Positions 34,231 through 43,024 of a stretch of DNA of 64,000 nt are shown here, piece by piece. Position 1 is the first letter of the stretch. Each line of letters opens with the position of its first letter. Made by a program: the position numbers and the translations under genes. The notes under the pieces are model-generated. The model was not told the origin of the DNA. It worked only from the letters and a program-made list of their open reading frames with translations, and searched no databases. Source of the DNA: Mucilaginibacter lacusdianchii (GTDB taxonomy: Bacteria; Bacteroidota; Bacteroidia; Sphingobacteriales; Sphingobacteriaceae); the NCBI RefSeq assembly GCF_009770985.1, contig NZ_WSRW01000004.1:1-64000 (forward strand), read 5' to 3'.

Positions 34231-34899
34231 TTATCCTGCTATTAGTTTTTCAAAATATTCATCCGTAAAGTCGGGTGCAAAGTGCAGGATGTTATCCAGA
34301 TGGTTAAATTCTTCTGGTTGATGTGTAGTGGTTAAAATAACGGCTTTCATCCCCGCGTTTAAAGCGGCTTCGGCACCCTTGGGCACATCTTCAAAAACCA
34401 GGCAGTCGGTAGGGTCTTGTTGTAATAATTGGGCTGCGCTCAAAAAGGTTTCGGGATGCGGTTTACTAAAAGTTACATCATCGGCACTTACAATGGCTTT
34501 AAAGTAATGACGGATGTCCAGATTATCCAGCACAAAATCAATGTTAAACATAATGGCCGCCGAGGCAATAGCCATTGGGATACTTTGCCGATAAGCTTTT
34601 TCTAAAAATTCAGGTAAACCCGGTAGCAAAGCCAGCTTTGGTAAAAAGGCTTTCTGGTAACGACGTTCCTTTTCAACAGAAAGGTCTTGTATTTCTTGCT
34701 CAGTAAAACGTTGCGCGCCAAAAACGCGAACCAGTACTTCCGAGTTTTTGCCGTACATCTGTGCCTTTACTTCATTCCAGGTAAAGTTCCCACCCAGGTT
34801 TTCATTGAAAATTTGCTGCCAGGCCTGGGTATGGTAGTCCATGTCGTTAATCATGGTGCCGTTTAAATCAAATATCAGCGCTTGTGGTTGGGTAGTCAT
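34231..34899 (-). CDS. HAD family hydrolase, beta-phosphoglucomutase-like subgroup, with altered motif I
   Basis: A 222-residue haloacid-dehalogenase-type phosphatase. Motif I is IFDLNGTMINDMDYH: the nucleophile Asp11 is present, but the second acidic residue is Asn13 instead of Asp. Motif II is AIASAA, motif III the Lys in FSKPHPETF, and motif IV CLVFEDVPKGAEAA. The helical cap (about 18-85) is of the PGMB/phosphatase type. The Asp-to-Asn change removes the usual general acid/base, so catalysis may be slow or different; I recall related Bacteroidota proteins with FDMNGT, so it may be a family trait. Substrate unknown. The gene is leftward, upstream of the SDR, with a 100-base gap. Confidence 0.87.
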   Translation of the reverse strand: MTTQPQALIFDLNGTMINDMDYHTQAWQQIFNENLGGNFTWNEVKAQMYGKNSEVLVRVFGAQRFTEQEIQDLSVEKERRYQKAFLPKLALLPGLPEFLEKAYRQSIPMAIASAAIMFNIDFVLDNLDIRHYFKAIVSADDVTFSKPHPETFLSAAQLLQQDPTDCLVFEDVPKGAEAALNAGMKAVILTTTHQPEEFNHLDNILHFAPDFTDEYFEKLIAG

Positions 34900-35029
34900 G
34901 TTTGCAAATAGGCTAAAAATTTAGCATCTGGCAACTTTTTGTTAGATTTTAAATCTTGTTAACTCATGCCAGACATTTGCATAAGTGCTCATGCTAAAAC
35001 CAAACCTTACTGCCTGCCGTTATCAATAC

Positions 35030-36097
35030 ATGTCCAACAAACCGCTGCTCGAATTTACCGATAAAGGCATTTATTGCCCTAAAGGTAATTTCTATATCGA
35101 CCCCTGGAAACCGGTGGATGATGCCGTCATCACCCATGCACATTCCGACCATGCTTATACTGGTCACAAACGCTATCTGGCGCACCACTTATCTCGCGAG
35201 GTATTGAAATACCGTTTGGGTGATATTCAATTGCAAACAGTGGAGTATGGCGAAAAGGTGATAAAAAACGGCGTGCAGATATCGCTGTTTCCGGCTGGAC
35301 ATGTTATCGGCTCAGCACAAATACGGGTAGAAAGCCAGGGCGAGGTTTGGGTGGTTTCCGGCGATTATAAGGTGGAAGATGACGGTGTATGTGCTCCTTT
35401 TGAACCTGTTACCTGTCATCATTTTATATCGGAATGCACCTTTGGTATGCCGATTTACAAGTGGAAACCGCAAGCCGAACTGTTTACTGATGTAAATGCC
35501 TGGTGGAAAAATAATGTATCTAATGGATTGGCCACTGTTATTGTAGGCTACTCGTTAGGCAAAGCGCAACGTATACTGCAAAACCTGGATGCGTCTATAG
35601 GTAAGATTTATACACACGGCGTTATCGAAAATACAAATGAAGCTTTGCGCCGCAACGGTATACAGTTGCAAGCTACAGAGCGCATTACGCCGGCTACACC
35701 TAAAGAGGATATCCGTAAAGGCATCGTCATAGCGCCACCATCGGCAGTGGGTACGCCTTGGATGCGTAAGTTTCAACCTTACAGTTTTGGGTACTGTTCG
35801 GGCTGGATGGCATTACGGGGCGCTAAGCGCCGCCGGGCGGCCGACAGAGGTTTTATTATGTCTGACCATGCCGACTGGGACGGCCTAGTTAGTGCCATTG
35901 ATGCTACTCGCTGCGAAAAGGTTTACCTAACCCACGGCTATACTGCCAGCTTTGCCCGTTACTTGAGCGAAATTGGTTTTGATGCGCACGAGGTGCATAC
36001 TTTATATGGTGGCGAAGAGGAAGATACAACAGCAACCACAACTGACGAAAAAGAACAGGCAAATACATTGGCTGAAACTGGGGAGGAAACCATATGA
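35030..36097 (+). CDS. ligase-associated DNA exonuclease (metallo-beta-lactamase fold)
   Basis: A 355-residue nuclease of the MBL/beta-CASP-like family that accompanies bacterial ATP-dependent DNA ligases. The metal motif is THAHSDHAYTGH (His36, His38, Asp40, His41), followed by FPAGHVIGSAQIRVE, VVSGDYKVEDDG, GYSLGKAQRIL, and SDHADWDGL and LTHGY near the end. I chose the ATG at 35030, giving MSNKPLLEFTDKGIYCPKGN, because this is where family members begin. An in-frame GTG at 34985 adds 15 unconserved residues. The C-terminal tail is acidic and Thr-rich. The stop overlaps the ligase start (ATGA), so the two are translationally coupled. The likely role is end processing before ligation in repair. 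Confidence 0.93.
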   Translation: MSNKPLLEFTDKGIYCPKGNFYIDPWKPVDDAVITHAHSDHAYTGHKRYLAHHLSREVLKYRLGDIQLQTVEYGEKVIKNGVQISLFPAGHVIGSAQIRVESQGEVWVVSGDYKVEDDGVCAPFEPVTCHHFISECTFGMPIYKWKPQAELFTDVNAWWKNNVSNGLATVIVGYSLGKAQRILQNLDASIGKIYTHGVIENTNEALRRNGIQLQATERITPATPKEDIRKGIVIAPPSAVGTPWMRKFQPYSFGYCSGWMALRGAKRRRAADRGFIMSDHADWDGLVSAIDATRCEKVYLTHGYTASFARYLSEIGFDAHEVHTLYGGEEEDTTATTTDEKEQANTLAETGEETI

Positions 36098-37716
36098 AAG
36101 CTTTTGCCCAACTTTTTACCGCGCTTGACGAAACCAATAAAACCAACGACAAAGTCAAGGTTTTAAAAGAATATTTTCTTAAAGTGCCCGATACGGACAA
36201 AATGCACATGCTGGCATTATTCACTGGGCGTAATCCCAAACGGCAAATTAATGCTACGCAATTCCGAACATGGGCCATGGAGGCATCTAACATACCCGCA
36301 TGGCTGTTTGAAGAAAGCTACCATGTAGTAGGCGATTTAGCCGAAACGGTAGCCTTATTGCTGCCCGATCATAAAAACAGCAGCAGTAAAACCCTTACCG
36401 AATGGATTGCCGAAATAAACGCCCTGAACAATTTGCCCGAAGTAGAAAAGCGGGATTGGCTGACCCGTGCCTGGTCGGCTTTAGACAGGCAGGAGCGGTT
36501 TGTATTCAATAAAATATTAACCGGTAGCTTTAGAGTAGGGGTATCCCAAAATTTGGTTATCAAGGCACTGGCCGATGTATCTGATTTAGATGCCGCTACC
36601 ATTACACACCGCCTTATGGGTAACTGGATGCCTAATACTTATCAGTTCGAAGAACTGGTACATACTGATACTGCTGTAGAGGATGTATCACGTCCGTATC
36701 CCTTCTTTCTGGCGTATCCCGTGCAGGAAACGTCAACCGTGCAAAAGTCGCCCGAAGAGTTGCAGAATTTATTGGGCGATGCTCACGAATGGCAAGCCGA
36801 GTGGAAATGGGATGGCATCAGGGCACAACTCATTAAACGCGATGGTCATATTTTTATTTGGAGCCGTGGCGAAGATTTGGCTACGGATAAGTTCCCCGAG
36901 TTACACTCTTTCATGCAGCAGTGGCCCGATGGTACGGTAGTAGATGGCGAGATATTGAGCTTTAAAGAGGAGCATCCCTTGCCTTTTGCCATACTGCAAA
37001 CCCGTATAGGCCGTAAAACACTCACCAAAAAAGTGTTGGAAGAAGGCCCGGTTGCGCTTATTGCTTATGATTGCCTGGAATATGGCGGCGAAGACATCCG
37101 CTACAAAACCCAAACCGAGCGCAGGCAGGTATTGGAAAACCTGCACCAAACCACGCCATATCCCGAAGTGTTCCGTATATCGCAATTAATAACATTTGAT
37201 AGCTGGGCCGAATTGAGTGAAATCCGCGAACAATCACGCGCCATGGTAGCCGAGGGTATCATGCTGAAGCGCAAGGATGCCCACTACCAGGTAGGCCGCC
37301 GCCGGGGCGACTGGTGGAAGTGGAAAATAGACCCGCTATCCATCGACGCCGTAATGGTGTACGCCCAAAAAGGTCACGGTCGCCGGGCCGATTTATATAC
37401 TGATTACACCTTTGCCGTTTGGGACGGCGATAAGTTGGTGCCCTTTGCCAAAGCCTACTCGGGTCTTACTGATACAGAAATTAACAAGGTAGATGCTTTT
37501 GTGAAACGTAATACGCTCGAAAAGTTTGGCCCGGTTCGTACGGTGAAGCCCGAACTGGTGTTTGAAATAGGCTTTGAAGGTATTCAAAAGTCTACCCGTC
37601 ATAAATCGGGCGTAGCTTTGCGTTTTCCGCGTATATTGCGTTGGCGCCATGATAAGCCCAAAGAAGAGGCGGATACAATAGGAACGCTGAAGGCGTTGTT
37701 GGGCGAAGGTGAATAA
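36094..37716 (+). CDS. ATP-dependent DNA ligase
   Basis: A 540-residue ATP-dependent ligase. The N-terminal DNA-binding domain (FAQLFTALDETNKTNDK, FNKILTGSFRVGVSQNLV) precedes the nucleotidyltransferase domain with the adenylated Lys238 in EWKWDGIRAQ. SRGEDLATDKFPEL, VVDGEIL, AEGIMLKRKDAHYQVGRR and WWKWKIDPL (motif V) follow, then the OB domain to GVALRFPRILRWRHDKP. This is the bacterial LigC/LigB-like type found beside an MBL exonuclease, and it would act in DNA repair in addition to the NAD-dependent replicative ligase. The start overlaps the exonuclease stop by four bases. In many genomes a Lhr-type helicase and a phosphoesterase complete the cluster; neither is in this window. Confidence 0.95.
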   Translation: MKAFAQLFTALDETNKTNDKVKVLKEYFLKVPDTDKMHMLALFTGRNPKRQINATQFRTWAMEASNIPAWLFEESYHVVGDLAETVALLLPDHKNSSSKTLTEWIAEINALNNLPEVEKRDWLTRAWSALDRQERFVFNKILTGSFRVGVSQNLVIKALADVSDLDAATITHRLMGNWMPNTYQFEELVHTDTAVEDVSRPYPFFLAYPVQETSTVQKSPEELQNLLGDAHEWQAEWKWDGIRAQLIKRDGHIFIWSRGEDLATDKFPELHSFMQQWPDGTVVDGEILSFKEEHPLPFAILQTRIGRKTLTKKVLEEGPVALIAYDCLEYGGEDIRYKTQTERRQVLENLHQTTPYPEVFRISQLITFDSWAELSEIREQSRAMVAEGIMLKRKDAHYQVGRRRGDWWKWKIDPLSIDAVMVYAQKGHGRRADLYTDYTFAVWDGDKLVPFAKAYSGLTDTEINKVDAFVKRNTLEKFGPVRTVKPELVFEIGFEGIQKSTRHKSGVALRFPRILRWRHDKPKEEADTIGTLKALLGEGE

Positions 37717-37729
37717 AGATTATTACCCT

Positions 37730-37812
37730 TGTTATTGCGAGCGCTAGCGTGGCAATCTCCTCGCGTTTTTAATTAATACGACGGGATTGCCACGCTAGCG
37801 CTCGCAATGACA
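37730..37812. repeat. palindromic repeat, family B, near-perfect
   Basis: TGTTATTGCGAG at the left and CTCGCAATGACA at the right close a stem whose inner arms, ATTGCGAGCGCTAGCGTGGC and GCCACGCTAGCGCTCGCAAT, are perfect inverses. A loop of about 30 bases separates them. It lies between the ligase and the DUF1835 gene, both rightward. Confidence 0.85.
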
Positions 37813-37838
37813 ATATTTATGCAAAAGAAAGAAATCAG

Positions 37839-38627
37839 ATGAATTCTACGACCCTACATATTCTTAATGGCGATGCCACTTTACAAGTCTTCAATCAAAC
37901 CGGCTTGGACGGTGATGTACTGGTATGGCGCGAGGTGTTTTCGGAAGGACCTTTAAAGGAAAGCTTAGATGCGGATTTCTGGAAAGGGCGCGAAGCATGG
38001 ATTACGCAAACTTTTGATGATACGCCCGAAGGCTATCAGGAAAATGTAATTCGGGAGCTGGAAAAACTAAACGAACCTTATACCGAAATAAACCTTTGGT
38101 TTGAATTTGATTTGCACTGTCAGGTAAACTTGCTGGGTGTAAAGCAACTGCTGCAACAGCAAACTGATTTAACAGAACGAAACATTTTCCTGATTTGCCC
38201 GGATGGTCACCCGGATGTGCCTGAGTTTAGAGGAATGGGGCAGCTTAACGGCGAACAGTTGGAGGATGTTTTTGATAGTCGGCTACACCTAAGTGAATAC
38301 GATTTTAACTTGGCAACAGAAGCATGGCAGGCATATGTAAGTAATGATGCCAACCGTTTACAAGAGTGGATTAATTCGACACCTTTTTGGGGCGGCTTGC
38401 ATTTATTGAGGTCAGCTATGGAGGCTCAAGTAAAACGCCTGCAAACCAACGAGCAGGGGCAAGGCTACATTGAGCAGGTTTTGTTGCATTTATGCCAAAG
38501 CGGTATTGCCAGTCGTAGTGCTGTGTATGAAGCGTTTTGGAGTCAGCATAAAATTTACGGAATGGGGGATGCAGAGTTGAATATCTATCTGGAAGAATTA
38601 CGCAGTAAAGGGTTGGTTTCTCTATAA
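37839..38627 (+). CDS. DUF1835 domain-containing protein
   Basis: A 262-residue cytoplasmic protein. The N-terminal half is a DUF1835 domain: TLHILNGDATLQVFNQTGLD, GDVLVWREVFSEGPL, and EINLWFEFDLHCQVNLLGV. The C-terminal half has the second, helical part usual for the family, with SEYDFNLATEAWQAYVSND and LRSAMEAQVKRL. The biochemical role of DUF1835 is unknown. It stands 122 bases after the DNA ligase on the same strand with a palindromic repeat in between, so functional linkage to ligation is uncertain. Frame and length are normal. Confidence 0.85.
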   Translation: MNSTTLHILNGDATLQVFNQTGLDGDVLVWREVFSEGPLKESLDADFWKGREAWITQTFDDTPEGYQENVIRELEKLNEPYTEINLWFEFDLHCQVNLLGVKQLLQQQTDLTERNIFLICPDGHPDVPEFRGMGQLNGEQLEDVFDSRLHLSEYDFNLATEAWQAYVSNDANRLQEWINSTPFWGGLHLLRSAMEAQVKRLQTNEQGQGYIEQVLLHLCQSGIASRSAVYEAFWSQHKIYGMGDAELNIYLEELRSKGLVSL

Positions 38628-38707
38628 TTAAAAATAATTTTCTTAACAGGATTTTGTAATGCAATATTCATAATATCCATCCGTTTAATCTCCAGTACCC
38701 ACATTAT

Positions 38708-38747
38708 TACAGAGGCGCAGTTACAATCTTGCAATTGTGCCTCTGTA
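38708..38747. terminator. weak hairpin downstream of the DUF1835 gene
   Basis: TACAGAGGC and GCCTCTGTA pair with an imperfect inner stem. No T tract follows on the plus strand, and it is 80 bases past the stop, so it is only a possible terminator. Confidence 0.3.
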
Positions 38748-38799
38748 AAACCAAATCCTTTTTCTTCGGCATTTCAAAAGCATCAGCTTCCCGAAATTT

Positions 38800-38807
38800 T
38801 ATCTTTG
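38800..38807 (+). promoter_or_regulatory. candidate -7 box TATCTTTG for the SDR at 38827
   Basis: Perfect TAnnTTTG, ending 19 bases before the ATG. The -33 region has only TTT. Confidence 0.4.
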
Positions 38808-38826
38808 CTATAAATAAATTCTGTTT

Positions 38827-39573
38827 ATGAATACTTATATCATCAGCGGTGCAGGCAGTGGCATTGGCCGGGCTATGGCGCAAAAGCTGGCCAATGCAGG
38901 TAACACTTGTATTCTGCTAGGTCGTAACCAAACTAACCTAACCGAAACTTTAAACAGCTTAACTGGCAGCGGGCATCAAATTTTAACAGCCGATATTCGC
39001 GACATTGCAAGCTTGCAACAGGCTGCGCAAACTCTAGATAATATTGCGATTAATGGTCTGCTGGCCAACTCTGGTATCGGTGGCGAAAATTATTGGGGCG
39101 AAGGGGACCGCTGGAACGATATTATCAGTACTAATCTTACCGGAACTTACAATTTTGTAAATACATTTTTGCCCAACTTGCGTAAGGCGGCGGGAACTAA
39201 ACACGTAATTATTACATCATCAGTATTAGCCCGTTTGGGTGTGGCTAATTACTCAGCCTATTGTGCATCAAAAGCAGGGTTGCTGGGCTTGATGCGCTCA
39301 TGGGCAGTACAGTATGCGCCTGAAGAAATTTTGGTAAATGCTATTTGCCCCGGTTGGGTAGATACCGAAATGTCGCAGGAAGGGTTGCAAGGTATAGCCG
39401 ATGGCATTGGCATTACCAAAGATGAATTTTATAACATTGCCATGCAAAGCGTTCCCCTGCGCCGCATGAGTCAGCCCGAAGAGATTGCCGATTTAGTAGT
39501 ATACCTGCTAAGCCAGCGATCCATTACCGGACAGGCGTTGGATATCAACTGTGGCGCGGTAATGAACAGTTAA
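38827..39573 (+). CDS. SDR family oxidoreductase
   Basis: A 248-residue classical short-chain dehydrogenase. ISGAGSGIGRAMAQKLANAG is the cofactor motif, GRNQTNLTETLNSL the second strand, LLANSGIGGENYWG replaces the usual NNAG, TSSVLARLGVANYSAYCASK holds the Ser-Tyr-Lys active site, and ICPGWVDTEM is typical. The C terminus VVYLLSQRSITGQALDINCG is the FabG/3-hydroxy dehydrogenase type. The NSG for NAG change is common in some subgroups. Substrate unknown. It is transcribed alone from a promoter with a good -7 box and ends 15 bases before the convergent GHL10 gene, with no obvious terminator between. Confidence 0.88.
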   Translation: MNTYIISGAGSGIGRAMAQKLANAGNTCILLGRNQTNLTETLNSLTGSGHQILTADIRDIASLQQAAQTLDNIAINGLLANSGIGGENYWGEGDRWNDIISTNLTGTYNFVNTFLPNLRKAAGTKHVIITSSVLARLGVANYSAYCASKAGLLGLMRSWAVQYAPEEILVNAICPGWVDTEMSQEGLQGIADGIGITKDEFYNIAMQSVPLRRMSQPEEIADLVVYLLSQRSITGQALDINCGAVMNS

Positions 39574-39588
39574 GCTGTTTTAAATCTG

Positions 39589-41142
39589 CTACCGATACGT
39601 AACGGTGGTTGTTACCGGTAAACTTTCATTTTTTAGCTTATCTAACGCAGTTACCACATAGGTATAAACCTTGCCGCGCTCTGCTGTTGGGTCTTCGGCT
39701 ATAGTTGCAGCATCATATTGGATGCGGATAATGTGTTTGGGATCTGACAGGTTAATCGGTTCGCCATAATAAAAGCGATAAATCACATAGCCAAACACTG
39801 CTTCTTTATCAGCGGCCAGCAAAGGTGTTTGCCACTGTAGCTTTATGCCTGCGCCCTGCGTGTTCGGAGCTGCCCCTAACAATCGGGGGGCATTTGGCGC
39901 AATCGAATCCAGCCACAGCATAAGTGGTGGTAATGCCGGTGTTTTGTAGTAGTTATTGCGTAATGAATCGGTAAAGCCCAAAAGGTTGGCACGCAAGGAT
40001 GCCGAACTAAAGAAAACACTGCCTTGTATACGTGGGTTGTTGCGCATATAGCGTATTTGCGCCGGTAACTGATTTGGATTTTTAAAGCCTGGGGTACGTA
40101 GCTCATTAATACGGTACGCCGCCTGACCAATATACAGGTGATGATTGTAGGCATTATCACTCCACCAATCGGCCAGTTTTTCAAATGCAGCGGCACGGTT
40201 GTTAAACGGCCAGTAAATTTGCGGGTTTATATAATCAACCCAACCTTCGGCTATCCATTTACGGGTGTCGGCAAAGTTTTCATAAAAGGCCGATCCGCCA
40301 TGGGTTTCTGAACCGTCGGGGTCCTGACTTTCGTTTTTCCAAATACCAAACGGACTTATACCGAATTTCATGCGTGGGCGGTATTTGTGTATGCTGTCGC
40401 TTAGCATATGTATCAGGGTATCTACATTGCTGCGTCGCCAATCGCGTATGTCGGTAAACTTTCCGGCCCCATATTGTTCAAAAGTGGCCTGGTCATTAAT
40501 GCGTTGGCCGGCAATAGGATATGGATAAAAATAATCGTCCATGTGAATGCCGTCTACATCATAGTTTTTCACTACGTCCAGTATCACCTGCACAATATAT
40601 TCGCGCACATCAGGTAAACCTGGGTTAAATAGTTTTCTACCACCATAAGTTAAAAACCAATCGGGGTGCACACGGGTAACATGCTGTGGGCTTAAGCTGG
40701 CGGTATTGCCATCCATGGTGGCCCGATAGGGGTTAAACCAAGCATGTAATTCCATACCGCGTTTATGTGCTTCAGTAATAGCAAACTCTAAAGGATCGTA
40801 AAAAGATTCTGGCGCACGACCTTGCTGACCGGTTAACCACTTTGACCAAGGTTCGCGGCTTTTAGCGTAAAAAGCATCAGCGGCTGGGCGCACCTGTAAT
40901 ATAATTGCGTTAAGGCCCGATGCATGATGTTGGTCAAATATGTTGACGAGTTCCTGCTTTTGCCGTTCAGACGGCAGTCGCCCACTGCTGGGCCAGTCGA
41001 TATTGGTAACCGTTGCCACCCAAACACCCCTAAACTCACGTTTAGGAACGGGGTTTATTTGTTTAATGGTATCTATCTGCGCCTGCAAGTGCAAAAAGCT
41101 TAACAACAGGATGGAAATCAGCACAAATCGTATTTTCGTCAT
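39589..41142 (-). CDS. GHL10 (glycoside hydrolase family 10-like, YngK) secreted protein
   Basis: A 517-residue exported protein. The signal peptide is MTKIRFVLISILLLSFLHLQ, cleaved near QA. The catalytic-barrel-like domain starts at KREFRGVWVATVTNIDWPSS, continues with GLNAIILQVRPAADAFY, ELHAWFNPYRA, DGIHMDDYFYPYPI, KFGISPFGIWKN and VDYINPQIYWPF, all typical of the PF02638 family. A C-terminal fibronectin-III-like domain follows (about 415-517). These proteins are thought to act on peptidoglycan or related glycans; activity here is not shown. I chose the ATG at 41142 rather than the in-frame one at 41172, since a -7 box overlaps 41170-41177. Confidence 0.87.
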   Translation of the reverse strand: MTKIRFVLISILLLSFLHLQAQIDTIKQINPVPKREFRGVWVATVTNIDWPSSGRLPSERQKQELVNIFDQHHASGLNAIILQVRPAADAFYAKSREPWSKWLTGQQGRAPESFYDPLEFAITEAHKRGMELHAWFNPYRATMDGNTASLSPQHVTRVHPDWFLTYGGRKLFNPGLPDVREYIVQVILDVVKNYDVDGIHMDDYFYPYPIAGQRINDQATFEQYGAGKFTDIRDWRRSNVDTLIHMLSDSIHKYRPRMKFGISPFGIWKNESQDPDGSETHGGSAFYENFADTRKWIAEGWVDYINPQIYWPFNNRAAAFEKLADWWSDNAYNHHLYIGQAAYRINELRTPGFKNPNQLPAQIRYMRNNPRIQGSVFFSSASLRANLLGFTDSLRNNYYKTPALPPLMLWLDSIAPNAPRLLGAAPNTQGAGIKLQWQTPLLAADKEAVFGYVIYRFYYGEPINLSDPKHIIRIQYDAATIAEDPTAERGKVYTYVVTALDKLKNESLPVTTTVTYR

Positions 41143-41169
41143 ACAGTAAAAACCTTTGTTAACGGGGGG

Positions 41170-41177
41170 CAAAGATA
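41170..41177 (-). promoter_or_regulatory. candidate -7 box TATCTTTG of the GHL10 gene
   Basis: Minus-strand TAnnTTTG ending 28 bases before the ATG at 41142. Its position argues against the upstream in-frame start at 41172. Confidence 0.45.
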
Positions 41178-41436
41178 AGCAAACTGCACTTCTGCCTTGG
41201 CTTTATAATGCTTTATTTAACGTATGGTTTTGTGTTTTTATGATATTGTATTTATTTTAGCCCGCCTATATACCTGAAAAAGCATGCTCAGCAAGCCAAT
41301 TGGGATATGCTGTTTTATTAAACCTTTACTTAATCGCCCTTAATTATTTGCTGAAAAATGTTTATACTGCATTCATCAGTTTTTTGAATTAATGGCGTTA
41401 TAGCTAAGTATTAACTGTTAATTTTAAGACATTACG

Positions 41437-42348
41437 ATGGAAAATAAATCTGAACAGCCTTCTAAAAAAAACTCAAACGTTATTTATTTTCTAATTGCTG
41501 TGGTTATTGCGTTGCTGGGAACTGATGTATATCTGTATATGCAAAAAAAGCAGGACACCCGCATCATTTATCAGCAGGATGATGAGAAACATCGTTTACA
41601 AACCGAACTGGATAGCTTAGAGGCGCAAATAGATCAGGTAAACGCAGGTAAAGCCAAAATGAGCACCGAAATGCAAGCCCGTAATGATTCATTGCAGGCT
41701 AAAATTAAGGTACTGAGAAGAGCATTGGCCAAAGGCCAATTAACCGTGGCCGAACTGAAAAGCGCCCAGGAAGATATCAAACAGCTGCGTTACTTTGTAA
41801 CCAAGTATACTGCTGATATTGAAGAGTTAAAACAACAAAACGCTTCTTTAACCACTGAGCGCGATACTTTAAAAACCAATTTAGCAACCGTAGCGCAAAA
41901 AGCCACAACACTTCAACAGCAAAATGAAGAGCTGAATACCAAAGTTAAAGTCGCATCAGCTTTAAAGATGGGTAGCGCCGAAGTGGTGGCTTATAAGATA
42001 AAATCAAGCGGTAAAGAAGTTGACGTTACCAAAGCCGGACCGGCCAAAAAGATTAAAATCAATTTTACCGTAGCTGGTAACGCAGTAGCCGAAAAAGGTA
42101 TGCACGATGTGTATGTACGCATTACCGACCCTGCCGGTAACCTAATGACCTCTGGCGATGTTGGCGTATTTACAGCTGATGACCAGGAGCTGCAATACAC
42201 CTACAAAACCGCTATCGATTTTAAAGACGACGGTTCTGTGTACACCATTGATTGGGTAAACCCTAACAAATTTGTAAAAGGCGATTATACCGTGTTACTG
42301 TATGCCGATGGTTATACTATGGGTAAAACCACCTTCCACTTAAAATAA
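41437..42348 (+). CDS. membrane-anchored coiled-coil hypothetical protein
   Basis: A 303-residue protein. After a short charged N terminus (MENKSEQPSKKNSN) comes one membrane helix (VIYFLIAVVIALLGTDVYLY), then a long coiled coil (about 50-180, KHRLQTELDSLEAQIDQVNA and following heptads). A globular beta domain follows at about 185-303 with KKIKINFTVAGNAVAEKGMH and VYVRITDPAGNLM and the end TVLLYADGYTMGKTTFHLK. The topology suggests a periplasmic coiled coil tethered to the inner membrane, perhaps touching the wall or a partner. I recognise no named family, although similar proteins occur in related genomes. It is monocistronic with a clear terminator. Confidence 0.8.
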   Translation: MENKSEQPSKKNSNVIYFLIAVVIALLGTDVYLYMQKKQDTRIIYQQDDEKHRLQTELDSLEAQIDQVNAGKAKMSTEMQARNDSLQAKIKVLRRALAKGQLTVAELKSAQEDIKQLRYFVTKYTADIEELKQQNASLTTERDTLKTNLATVAQKATTLQQQNEELNTKVKVASALKMGSAEVVAYKIKSSGKEVDVTKAGPAKKIKINFTVAGNAVAEKGMHDVYVRITDPAGNLMTSGDVGVFTADDQELQYTYKTAIDFKDDGSVYTIDWVNPNKFVKGDYTVLLYADGYTMGKTTFHLK

Positions 42349-42368
42349 ACTAAAATTAAATATCAATC

Positions 42369-42397
42369 AAAAGCCCAACTGTATAGTTGGGCTTTTG
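42369..42397 (+). terminator. terminator of the coiled-coil gene
   Basis: AAAAGCCCAACT pairs with AGTTGGGCTTTT around a four-base loop. It could also slow transcripts from the convergent rdgB. Confidence 0.88.
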
Positions 42398-42441
42398 TAT
42401 TTTAATGCGTGTTGTAAGAATTAAAAGTTTGGCTTTAAAGC

Positions 42442-43023
42442 TTATAAGGCATTTAAAAAAGCAATCAACTTTTCCATAGCTATAGCACGATGGCTGATGC
42501 GGTTCTTTTCTTCCATGCTCATTTCGGCAAAGGTAATGGTATAACCTTCTGGCTCAAAAATAGGGTCATAGCCAAAGCCTTGCGCACCCACCCGCTCGTG
42601 GCGGATAGTGCCGTTAACCGTTCCTTCAAAAAAATGTTCTTCACCATTCCATATCAATGAAATAACCGTGCGGAAGCGGGCTTTACGGTTTTCAATACCT
42701 TTAAGGTTGTTAAGTACCTTTTCTATGTTCGCCTCATGATTGCCATGCTCGCCAGCATAGCGTGCCGAGTATACGCCGGGTTCGTTATTTAAAGCTTCAA
42801 TTTCCAAACCGCTATCATCGGCAAAACAGTTTACTTTATAGTTGTTAAAAATGTAACAGCTTTTAATGGATGCATTTTCACGAAAAGTAACACCCGTTTC
42901 TGGAATGTCTTCGGTACAACCAATATCGGTAAGGCTTAGTAACTGCAGTTGGTTGCCGGTTTTGGCAGCTACTTCTTGCAGCTTATGGTTGTTGTGGGTG
43001 GCAAATACAATAGGGTTAGGCAT
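42442..43023 (-). CDS. rdgB: RdgB/HAM1 non-canonical purine NTP pyrophosphatase
   Basis: Hydrolyses XTP, dITP and ITP to monophosphates, keeping deaminated purines out of DNA and RNA. The 193-residue protein shows FATHNNHKLQEVAAKTGNQL, FRENASIKSCYIF, FADDSGLEIEALNNEPGVYS, SARYAGEHG and the C-terminal GAQGFGYDPIFEPEGYTITF with SHRAIAMEKL, all HAM1 signatures. Length is normal. It starts one base after the stop of the upstream gene (43025-43549), so the two form an operon and are probably translationally coupled. The two genes converge with the coiled-coil gene. Confidence 0.96.
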   Translation of the reverse strand: MPNPIVFATHNNHKLQEVAAKTGNQLQLLSLTDIGCTEDIPETGVTFRENASIKSCYIFNNYKVNCFADDSGLEIEALNNEPGVYSARYAGEHGNHEANIEKVLNNLKGIENRKARFRTVISLIWNGEEHFFEGTVNGTIRHERVGAQGFGYDPIFEPEGYTITFAEMSMEEKNRISHRAIAMEKLIAFLNAL

Positions 43024-43024
43024 A

